DNA of 6,141 bases from Acidobacteria bacterium AH-259-G07. Its GTDB lineage: Bacteria; Acidobacteriota; UBA6911; RPQK01; JADFOI01. A program made the position numbers and the translations under genes. Positions 1-5,291 of this stretch are shown in pieces. Where the stretch lies: positions 1 through 6,141 of the forward strand of contig JALLON010000161.1 of assembly GCA_027717925.1 (NCBI GenBank), in the 5' to 3' direction. The notes beneath the pieces are model-generated. The model saw only the letters and a program-made list of their open reading frames with translations, ran no database searches and was not told the DNA's origin. Positions within the stretch are counted from its first letter, which is position 1. Every line of letters begins with the position of its first letter.

Positions 1-859
1 CCTTTGCGAAATCATCCACCCCAATTTTATCCAGAGTCATGACTTGACTCTCACGAACAGCTCGCTGCCAGCCACGTGGGAAAAACGAAGAGTCGGTCCC
101 AAACAAAAGTCGATCTGGTCCCAGCACCTCTAGCGCCTGACGGAAGACATTTTCAAGAGTCAGTGAAGGATAGTACTTGATCCAACTGTTCGAACTGGAG
201 GTATCCAGGTAGATATTGGGACAAACGTCAGCTACCATGAGTACTTCTCGAAAGAACCCCGCTCCAAAGTGGGGGATAATAATGGGCAATTGAGGAAAGG
301 TCGATGCGATTGAATGTAAATCCAAGGGATTGGAAAGACGCATGGCAAATTCGCTAGGCAGACCCAGTTTCTTTCTCACGCCTACTGAGAGAACACCGCA
401 GTGGACAAAGACTGTCGCTTCCTTCAGAGAAGCCGCCACTTCGAAGATTTTCAAAGTCTTCTCATCGTAGACGCGATATTGGTGCATTGCCGGAAACAAG
501 CAGATACAGCGCAAACCCAGCTCGAGGATCGCCCGTTGAACCCTCTCAGTCGCTCCCTCTCCACGGGGGTCGACCATGAAAAAGCCCACAAAGCGTTGGG
601 GATACTGCGAGACGGCCACTGCCACAGACTCTTCGTCTCCGGGGACACTGGCGATCAGAGCGGCTCTCTCCACCTGGTTCTGGTCCAGTTCTTCGATCCA
701 GCGATTTGCTAAATCTACAGAGGTTCCAGGAGTTTCCCAATCTAGAAGGCTTGTGACCTTAGCAACAGCGTCTTCTGAAGATCCGATCCCTTTTTCTCTG
801 GCCAGGATTTGGAAAAAGCCACGCGAAAAGAAATGACAGTGAGAATCGTTTATGATCAT
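1..859 (-). CDS. Amidohydrolase-2 family metal-dependent hydrolase, C-terminus cut by window edge
   Basis: A reading frame opens at an ATG complementary to 857-859 and stays open to base 1, giving 286 codons with no stop. The start MIINDSHCHFF carries the HxH metal-binding motif (H7, H9) typical of the TIM-barrel amidohydrolase_2 (PF04909) family. Further family landmarks are VHCG (H153), PHFG (H197) and FGTDSSFFPRGW (D256), the usual last metal or catalytic Asp near the C-terminal end of the barrel. Family members are commonly about 270-300 residues, so little is probably missing. The start lies 8 bases past the upstream phosphatase stop, and a GGAGG at the end of that gene (14 bases before the ATG) is the likely ribosome site, so co-transcription is likely. 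Relatives include decarboxylases and hydrolases of small carboxylates or lactones. The substrate cannot be read from sequence. Family call is secure; reaction is unknown. Confidence 0.9.
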   Translation of the reverse strand, partial: MIINDSHCHFFSRGFFQILAREKGIGSSEDAVAKVTSLLDWETPGTSVDLANRWIEELDQNQVERAALIASVPGDEESVAVAVSQYPQRFVGFFMVDPRGEGATERVQRAILELGLRCICLFPAMHQYRVYDEKTLKIFEVAASLKEATVFVHCGVLSVGVRKKLGLPSEFAMRLSNPLDLHSIASTFPQLPIIIPHFGAGFFREVLMVADVCPNIYLDTSSSNSWIKYYPSLTLENVFRQALEVLGPDRLLFGTDSSFFPRGWQRAVRESQVMTLDKIGVDDFAK

Positions 860-866
860 AAGCTGA

Positions 867-1631
867 TTATTTGCCTCCGATCTCCAGAATCTTTACCAGC
901 ACCAAGGTGATGTTATCGGATCCCCCTTTGTCATTGGCGCTCCCAATCAGCTCATCAACTGCCTCATCTAGGGAGCAACTCGTCAAAATGGATCGAATGT
1001 CTTCATCAGAGAGCGAATCCGTTAATCCATCGCTGCAAATTAAGAAGCGATCTCCCGAGCTCAAGGATGCCGAGAAGACATCGATTTTCACCCACGGAAG
1101 AATCCCGAGGGACCGGTCCAGTAGATTTTTCTGTGGATGGCGTTGCATTTGCTCCTTGGTCAATAACCCTTGTTTGTAAAGGCGGAAAACCGGAGAATGA
1201 TCCTCTGTTATTTGGCTTAATTGATTTTCCTGCTGTAAATAAATCCTGCTGTCTCCCACATGTGCAATCCAAACCATTGCAGCGTTGTCCGGTACTAGGT
1301 AAAGGGACGTAACAGTGGTTCCCATTCCCCGGTGTCTGGGATTCTTTACTTGGTCCTGGAGGATCCGTTTGTTGGCCTCTTGGATTCCATGTTTTAGAGC
1401 TTCTGCGGGCGACTCTGAAACTTCCTTGACGAGTTCCTTCAAAGTAGCTGCGGCAATTGAACTGGCGATCTCACCAGCGGCATGGCCCCCAAGTCCATCG
1501 CACACTCCAAATAATCCCATCTCCGGTGCTTCGATCAAGCAATCCTCGTTATTTTTTCTTACTCGCCCCACATCAGATCGAGCCCGGTACACAAATCGAA
1601 TGGAGCCTTTCTGGTACACGTCTGATCCCAT
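867..1631 (-). CDS. PP2C-type (PPM family) Ser/Thr protein phosphatase
   Basis: This 254-residue protein is a single-domain bacterial PP2C phosphatase, the PrpC/Stp/PhpP type. These are Mn/Mg-dependent cytosolic enzymes that reverse phosphorylation by Hanks-type kinases. All core motifs are present in order: SDVGRVRKNNED (residues 19-30, with phosphate-binding R and metal-ligand region), VCDGLGGHAAGE (43-54, metal ligands D45 and G46), GMGTTVT (102-108), HVGDSRIY (124-131), ITEDHS (141-146), SDGLTD (200-205, metal Asp D201) and GGSDNIT (236-242, metal Asp D239). There is no signal peptide, membrane segment or extra domain, and length is normal for the family. The ATG at 1631 has AAGGA about 13 bases upstream, a loose but usable site. 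It follows a zinc-ribbon membrane protein by 116 bases and precedes the amidohydrolase by 7 bases. No kinase gene is visible, so its partner is elsewhere. Confidence 0.96.
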   Translation of the reverse strand: MGSDVYQKGSIRFVYRARSDVGRVRKNNEDCLIEAPEMGLFGVCDGLGGHAAGEIASSIAAATLKELVKEVSESPAEALKHGIQEANKRILQDQVKNPRHRGMGTTVTSLYLVPDNAAMVWIAHVGDSRIYLQQENQLSQITEDHSPVFRLYKQGLLTKEQMQRHPQKNLLDRSLGILPWVKIDVFSASLSSGDRFLICSDGLTDSLSDEDIRSILTSCSLDEAVDELIGSANDKGGSDNITLVLVKILEIGGK

Positions 1632-1747
1632 ACTTTTCTAGTTGTCCTTCTCGTTCTTCTCCTAGTTTTCCTCTTTGCGGTTTCTCGAAAAGTCCGAGAT
1701 GGAGGCGCGGAGAAAATCAGAAATTGGTTTTTCTGGGGTAGCCACCG

Positions 1748-1945
1748 TCAAAAATTGTGTAATCCGTCGAGTATCCGTACATGACACTTCACAAGGCCGT
1801 AGACGATCAAAATCAAAAGAATCCAAGCACCCGTTTTCTTCCACAGCGGATGCGTCAGTTGTGTTCCACAGTAAGGGCAATAAGTACTCCTTTCAAGCAG
1901 CGTATAGTGACAATGGGGACAACTCTCGAGTTCCGCCCGAGGCAT
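1748..1945 (-). CDS. Small zinc-ribbon protein with one C-terminal membrane helix
   Basis: This 65-residue product has a clean two-part design. The N-terminal half carries CPHC (C9, C12) and CPYC (C23, C26), spaced as a four-cysteine zinc ribbon with a 10-residue loop. Residues about 38-54 (TGAWILLILIVYGLVKC) form one strongly hydrophobic helix flanked by K36/K37 and K53/H55/R57. No enzymatic role is visible. Such proteins are widespread small membrane-tethered zinc ribbons of unknown function, possibly scaffolds or sensors. An in-frame TGA lies upstream and no other start codon lies between, so the ATG at 1945 is the only plausible start. Its ribosome site is weak (GGGA 11 bases upstream). 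It is the first gene of the minus-strand set and sits 116 bases before the phosphatase gene. The intact double CxxC plus membrane-helix pattern is very unlikely by chance, so I treat it as real despite its size. Confidence 0.78.
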   Translation of the reverse strand: MPRAELESCPHCHYTLLERSTYCPYCGTQLTHPLWKKTGAWILLILIVYGLVKCHVRILDGLHNF

Positions 1946-1958
1946 TTGCTTAAGTATC

Positions 1959-2001
1959 CCACAAAAGGTGGAGTGTTTTCACTCCAGGACTCGAACCCCG
2001 G
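1959..2001 (-). promoter_or_regulatory. Chain of three overlapping leader hairpins upstream of the zinc-ribbon gene
   Basis: Read on the minus strand towards the zinc-ribbon start, three short hairpins follow each other and share arms. First is a T-arm-like hairpin (2001-1984), CCGGG/CCTGG with the loop GTTCGAGT. Second is TGGAGTG-AAAA-CACTCCA (1986-1969), a perfect 7-bp stem followed two bases later by TTTT, which is terminator-like. Third is CCAC-CTTTT-GTGG (1971-1959), ending 13 bases before the ATG. Each shares 3 bases with the next, so neighbours exclude each other, as in attenuators. The pairing is read directly from the sequence; the regulatory role is inference, and the short stems could be chance. 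Confidence 0.35.
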
Positions 2002-2248
2002 ACTCCGAGAAACGATAATCGAGGACCTTGCCTCCATTGTTTTCAGGATCGTGTTTCAAACTCGACTTCGCTGAAAAGGTCAATTGCCGCATTGAGTGTA
2101 AGCCCACCTCCTTCGAACAAATAGAAGAGGATAGATGTCGAGAGTGGCTCCAGCGAGATCGATTCGGGTGGGGGCCAAAACTTTTAACTTCACAGGGTAA
2201 CAGAACGATAGAAGGTTATCCGCAAAAGTGCAATAAAATAGTCGTAGT

Positions 2249-2290
2249 AAAATAGAGGGGTCAGACCTTGAGGTTTGACCCCTCTATTTT
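2249..2290. repeat. Near-perfect 42-base palindrome, REP-like, abutting a start codon
   Basis: The arms AAAATAGAGGGGTCA (2249-2263) and TGACCCCTCTATTTT (2276-2290) are exact complements. Inside them a G-T wobble and ACC/GGT extend the stem to 19 pairs around a TTGA loop (2268-2271). It ends 4 bases before the ATG at 2295. GGGGTCA...TGACCCC palindromes of this size resemble the repeated extragenic palindromes linked to IS200-like REP-associated (RAYT) transposases, but only one copy is in the window, so membership of a repeat family is inference. Within it, GAGGGG (2255-2260) lies 7 bases before a TTG (2268) that is in frame with the following gene. If transcribed, the stem would bury that ribosome site and put the TTG in the loop. 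The T run after the stem is also terminator-like. Confidence 0.85.
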
Positions 2291-2294
2291 CGCT

Positions 2295-3671
2295 ATGAAA
2301 TTGCTAAAGATCTCCACTGCCGGTGTTCGGGGCATTGTAGGCCAGGGAATGAGCGCCGAGGTGGCCATGGGTTTCGCTCAGGCCTTCGCAACGTATTTGG
2401 AGGGAGGGTCGATTGCCGTGGCTCGTGACTCGCGTCCCTCAGGGATCATGATGCGTTGTGCGGTGGTAGGGGGCCTGCTGGCGTGCGGCTCCAAAGTGAT
2501 CGACTTGGGAACCGTTCCCTCGCCGACCTTGCGAATCTACCTGGAGAAGCTGCGGATCGACGGCGCCATCATTATTGCGGCCGGGCATAATCCTCAAGAA
2601 TGGAATGCTCTCAAGTTCTTACGCGGAGACGGAATGTACTTGAATACTTTTCAAGGTCAAGACCTCCTGGAGATTTACAACCATGCTGAGTTTGCAAAGG
2701 CCGGATGGGACGAAATGGCAGCTGTCGAATTCGACCACCAGGCCCTGGATTACCATCTGAGAAGGATTAAGGAAACCTTTGATGTTGAGGCAATCCAAAA
2801 GCGACATTTCAGAGTGGCAGTTGATTGCTGTAATGGAACATGTACACGGATTACGCCTCGTCTTCTCAAGGAGCTCGAATGCGAAGTCGTGGCCCTTAAT
2901 GATGACATCCAGAGACCCTTTCCGCACTATCCCAATCCTACTCCCGACAATATGAGCCAGCTCGAGGCTTTAGTCAGAGCAGCCAAGGCGGACATCGGCT
3001 TTGCTCACGATGCCGAGGGGGAGCGATTGGGAATCGTGACCGAAAGAGGGATCAGTCTGCACCAGGAAAAGACTTTGGCCATTGCATGTCTAGTTGCCTT
3101 GAGCACTGATCGGCTCCCCCCTGAAGAGGGGGCAACAAGAATTGTGGTCACTAATTTGTCGACGAGCAGCATGATCGATGTCCTGGCCCAAAAAGCGGGT
3201 GCAATGGTCTATCGAACGCCAATCGGACAGGCCCACGTGGCGGATAAGGCGCGACAACTGAGTGCCGTTGTGGCCGGGGAAGGGTGTGGCCAAGTTATCC
3301 TGCGCCAGCTTCATCCCGTCCCTGACGGTCCGGCGGTGATTGTTTGCATTCTGGAACACTTGGCCAGATGGGGAGGGACGATTTCGGAACTAGTCGAACA
3401 ATTACCTCGTTTTCACATGGTTAAGGAAAATATCCCCCTTCCTCCCGAGGTCCTTTATAGTAGGCTTCAGTATTTTCGGGTTCAGGCTGAGCGAGAGGAA
3501 GATAGCTTTGAACTAGATCTGACTGACGGTGTAAAGATCAATACCCCGGATGGCTGGGTTCACGTGCGAGCCTCCACCACTGAGTCACTGCTGAGGATCA
3601 TCGCGGAAGCTATTGAGAAAGAGAGGGCACATGAATTACATCAATGGGCTCGCGAGAGGGTCTCGGTTTAG
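2295..3671 (+). CDS. Phosphohexomutase-family pseudoenzyme (GlmM-like paralogue lacking catalytic residues)
   Basis: From the ATG at 2295 this encodes 458 residues collinear with the neighbouring phosphohexomutase, so all four domains of the alpha-D-phosphohexomutase fold should be present. GVRG (10-13), the WNALKF stretch (103-108) and AVDCCNG (175-181) are conserved. The chemistry is not. The phosphoserine loop TASHNP reads AAGHNP (G97 replaces the catalytic Ser, codon GGG). The metal loop DxDxDR reads DAEGER (239-244). The sugar loop GEGNGG reads GEGCGQ (328-333). The phosphate loop SNTEP reads STTES (427-431). The phosphate-contacting MARDS segment is also replaced. A normal mutase reaction is therefore unlikely; a regulatory, scaffolding or ligand-binding role is inference. 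The frame is intact and of normal length, arguing against a dying gene. Start choice: ATG 2295 matches the paralogue's N-terminus but has no Shine-Dalgarno. TTG 2268, inside the palindrome, has GAGGGG 7 bases upstream and would add 9 residues. Confidence 0.9.
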   Translation: MKLLKISTAGVRGIVGQGMSAEVAMGFAQAFATYLEGGSIAVARDSRPSGIMMRCAVVGGLLACGSKVIDLGTVPSPTLRIYLEKLRIDGAIIIAAGHNPQEWNALKFLRGDGMYLNTFQGQDLLEIYNHAEFAKAGWDEMAAVEFDHQALDYHLRRIKETFDVEAIQKRHFRVAVDCCNGTCTRITPRLLKELECEVVALNDDIQRPFPHYPNPTPDNMSQLEALVRAAKADIGFAHDAEGERLGIVTERGISLHQEKTLAIACLVALSTDRLPPEEGATRIVVTNLSTSSMIDVLAQKAGAMVYRTPIGQAHVADKARQLSAVVAGEGCGQVILRQLHPVPDGPAVIVCILEHLARWGGTISELVEQLPRFHMVKENIPLPPEVLYSRLQYFRVQAEREEDSFELDLTDGVKINTPDGWVHVRASTTESLLRIIAEAIEKERAHELHQWARERVSV

Positions 3672-3705
3672 GAGGGTAAGGGGCGAACCGGTGGCGGATT
3701 AAGAG

Positions 3706-5079
3706 ATGAAACCCATCAAAACCTTAAAAGTGAGCATTTCGGGTGTTCGCGGCGTCATTGGCGACACTCTAAAACCTTTGTTGCTTTGTCGGTTCGCTCG
3801 GGCATTTGCCACGTACATGGGTACAGGATCGATTGTGGTCGGCCGAGACACACGCACCTCTGGTGAAATGGTCAAACACGCTGTGCTTTCCGGTTTGCTC
3901 TCCTCGGGAATGCGAGTCATTGATGTAGATATCTGCCCTGTGCCTACTATACAGTTTGCCGTGCGTAAGCTTCGAGCCAGGGGAGGAATCGCCATTACAG
4001 CCAGTCACAATCCAGCCGAATGGAACGCACTAAAGTTTATCAAGGCCTGCGGCTGCTTTCTCAATGCCTATGAGGCTGAAGAACTGCTTAGTCTCTATCA
4101 TCAGGAGGAGTTCAACGAAGTTGGCGCCAGCCAGATTCTTTCTCTCGACGCTTATGATTGTGCAGTTGAGGACCACCTCCAGAGGATCATTGAGACCATT
4201 CAGCCTCCGCTCGAACCCAAACTGAAAGTGGCTGTCGACTGCTGCAATGGGGCCGGTTCAGTGATGACCCCGTCACTGCTACGCAAGCTTGGTTGCGAAG
4301 TCGTTGAATTGAACTGTACTCCCAATGGTTATTTCCCCAGACCTCCTGAACCGCTGCCGACAAACCTGGGTGAATTGTGCCGGACGGTGCGCGAGCACAA
4401 GGCCGACATCGGCCTGGCACAGGATGCCGATGCTGACCGCCTGGCTATTGTGTCAGAGACTGGCTCTGCGATTGGAGAAGAATACACCTTGGCGCTTTGC
4501 ACTTATTTCGTGCTCCCTCGTGAGAAGGGAACAGTGGTCGTCAATCTCTCGACTTCTCGAATGATTGACGATATTGCCAAGTCTTTCGACTCCTGCGTCA
4601 TTCGGACCAAAATCGGAGAAGTGAATGTTACGGAGCGCATGCAAGGGGAAGAGGCAGTAATTGGAGGCGAAGGAAATGGAGGTGTCATTTATCCCAGAGT
4701 GAACATGGCCAGAGACAGTTTTGTGGCCATAACCATGATTGTCAGCCTGATGCGCCTGTTGGGGGAGGGGCACAACTGCAAACCCATTTCCGAGCTGACC
4801 CAACTTTTTCCCGCCTACAAAATGACGAAGTTGCGATATGAGATCCATCCTCATCGAATTCCAACCCTTCTTGAAAAGCTTGAAAGCATTTATCGAAATG
4901 AGGAGGTCAATTGCCTGGATGGTCTAAAAATCAATCGTGAGCAGGGTTGGATACACCTACGCGCTTCCAATACTGAACCCGTCATGAGAGTGCTCATTGA
5001 AGCCCGCACGGAAGAACTCCTGCGAGCTTACGAGCAGGAAGTCGCCGAACAAATTGAGGCACTAATAAGCAAAGAGTAG
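3706..5079 (+). CDS. glmM: Phosphoglucosamine mutase / phosphohexomutase, archaeal-GlmM-like, catalytically complete
   Basis: This 457-residue enzyme belongs to the alpha-D-phosphohexomutase family, which interconverts hexose 6-phosphates and 1-phosphates through a phosphoserine and a bisphosphate intermediate. GlmM members make glucosamine-1-phosphate for UDP-GlcNAc and cell-wall synthesis in the cytosol. All four active-site loops are intact: TASHNP (99-103) with catalytic S100, DADADR (240-245) binding Mg through D240, D242 and D244, GEGNGG (321-326) for the sugar, and RASNTEP (419-425) for the phosphate. RDTRTSG (47-53) is also typical. GEGNGG, rather than the GEMSGH or GEQSGH of usual bacterial mutases, points to the archaeal GlmM-like branch (TIGR03990 type). 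Glucosamine, glucose or mannose specificity cannot be settled here, so the symbol is tentative. An in-frame TAA two codons upstream fixes the ATG at 3706. The site is weak: GGAGGG lies 29 bases away. It is 34 bases after its degenerate paralogue, probably co-transcribed. Confidence 0.93.
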   Translation: MKPIKTLKVSISGVRGVIGDTLKPLLLCRFARAFATYMGTGSIVVGRDTRTSGEMVKHAVLSGLLSSGMRVIDVDICPVPTIQFAVRKLRARGGIAITASHNPAEWNALKFIKACGCFLNAYEAEELLSLYHQEEFNEVGASQILSLDAYDCAVEDHLQRIIETIQPPLEPKLKVAVDCCNGAGSVMTPSLLRKLGCEVVELNCTPNGYFPRPPEPLPTNLGELCRTVREHKADIGLAQDADADRLAIVSETGSAIGEEYTLALCTYFVLPREKGTVVVNLSTSRMIDDIAKSFDSCVIRTKIGEVNVTERMQGEEAVIGGEGNGGVIYPRVNMARDSFVAITMIVSLMRLLGEGHNCKPISELTQLFPAYKMTKLRYEIHPHRIPTLLEKLESIYRNEEVNCLDGLKINREQGWIHLRASNTEPVMRVLIEARTEELLRAYEQEVAEQIEALISKE

Positions 5080-5194
5080 ACTGTCTGTTTCCTTCGAGCT
5101 TCTTTAACTTTTCTCGGAAGTATCTTGCCGCCGTTGCTGTGCAGCGCCTTGGGGACCCTGCCCTGATGCTCCTCAAAGAGAAGAACAGGGAAGG

Positions 5195-5203
5195 TGCTAA
5201 AAT
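5195..5203 (+). promoter_or_regulatory. Possible extended -10 promoter element for the enoyl-CoA hydratase
   Basis: TGCTAAAAT matches the extended -10 pattern TGn-TATAAT with five of six hexamer bases. The hexamer 17 bases upstream (AAAGAG) is a poor -35, which extended -10 promoters can tolerate. Transcription would start near 5210 and give an 80-base leader containing the inverted repeat at 5227-5264. Weak evidence; sigma-factor consensus for this organism is unknown. Confidence 0.25.
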
Positions 5204-5226
5204 CAGATCTATGGAGGTTCATGTAT

Positions 5227-5264
5227 GGGCACCACTCCTCATAAGAGAATAACCCCTGGTGCCC
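5227..5264. repeat. 8-bp inverted repeat (GGGCACCA / TGGTGCCC) in the hydratase leader
   Basis: The arms at 5227-5234 and 5257-5264 are perfect complements separated by 22 bases, ending 12 bases before the ribosome site. It could be an operator for a dimeric regulator or an mRNA stem-loop placed to influence translation. No T run follows, so it is not a terminator. The 22-base loop and single copy leave chance possible. Confidence 0.5.
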
Positions 5265-5275
5265 TTGAGCACTGG

Positions 5276-5283
5276 AAAGGAGG
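5276..5283 (+). promoter_or_regulatory. Strong Shine-Dalgarno site (AAAGGAGG)
   Basis: AAAGGAGG matches the anti-Shine-Dalgarno and lies 8 bases before the ATG at 5292. It fixes that start and contrasts with the weak sites of the two upstream mutase genes. Confidence 0.85.
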
Positions 5284-5291
5284 ATTGATCA

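Larger units (their letters stand above)
1946..2294. other. Divergent intergenic region (349 bases)
   Basis: This is the space between the minus-strand zinc-ribbon gene and the plus-strand phosphohexomutase-like gene, so promoters for both directions should lie here. I see no convincing protein: short open frames such as plus 2028-2255 show no domain, low-complexity pattern or ribosome site. Structured parts are the overlapping hairpins at 1959-2001 and the long palindrome at 2249-2290. Several TAAAAT hexamers (2234-2239, 2248-2253) could be plus-strand -10 elements, but neither has a good -35 at the right distance, so I do not call a promoter. The middle, about 2010-2230, shows nothing I can assign. 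Confidence 0.6.
5080..5291. other. Intergenic gap before the enoyl-CoA hydratase gene
   Basis: These 212 bases hold no convincing gene. Just after the mutase stop, CTTCGAG and CTCGGAAG (about 5093-5123) can form a poor bulged stem without a T run, so I do not call a terminator. The right half holds a possible extended -10 element (5195-5203), an 8-bp inverted repeat (5227-5264) and the hydratase ribosome site. A 13-codon frame from ATG 5211 has no clear ribosome site or leader-peptide signature. Confidence 0.5.

Noticed and set aside
1662..1880. 72-codon minus-strand frame overlapping the zinc-ribbon gene
   Set aside because: It overlaps the convincing zinc-ribbon frame, has no motif, and is best explained as a shadow plus open intergenic sequence.
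1969..2045. A possible complete tRNA on the minus strand, suggested by the T-loop motif GTTCGAGTCC
   Set aside because: No acceptor stem, anticodon stem-loop or D-arm pairs at proper distances. The best T-stem needs an 8-base loop, and the next bases form their own hairpin instead of an acceptor strand. Kept only as a T-arm-like hairpin.
2028..2255. 75-codon plus-strand frame starting at TTG
   Set aside because: No ribosome site, recognisable motif or domain; composition looks like non-coding DNA, and it ends inside the palindrome arm.
2249..2290. Palindrome as the intrinsic terminator of an upstream plus-strand gene
   Set aside because: No plus-strand gene lies upstream in the window, and the element sits directly at the start of the next gene. 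A terminator-like effect on leader transcription cannot be excluded.
2295..3671. Calling the first mutase-like gene a decaying pseudogene
   Set aside because: The frame is intact and of full family length with conserved structural motifs. The changes cluster in catalytic loops, which fits functional divergence better than random decay.
4453..4854. 133-codon minus-strand frame inside the active mutase gene
   Set aside because: Fully antisense to a strongly supported enzyme; no recognisable motif.
5211..5252. 13-codon leader peptide (MEVHVWAPLLIRE) upstream of the hydratase
   Set aside because: No properly spaced ribosome site, no run of regulatory codons, and no terminator hairpin following it.
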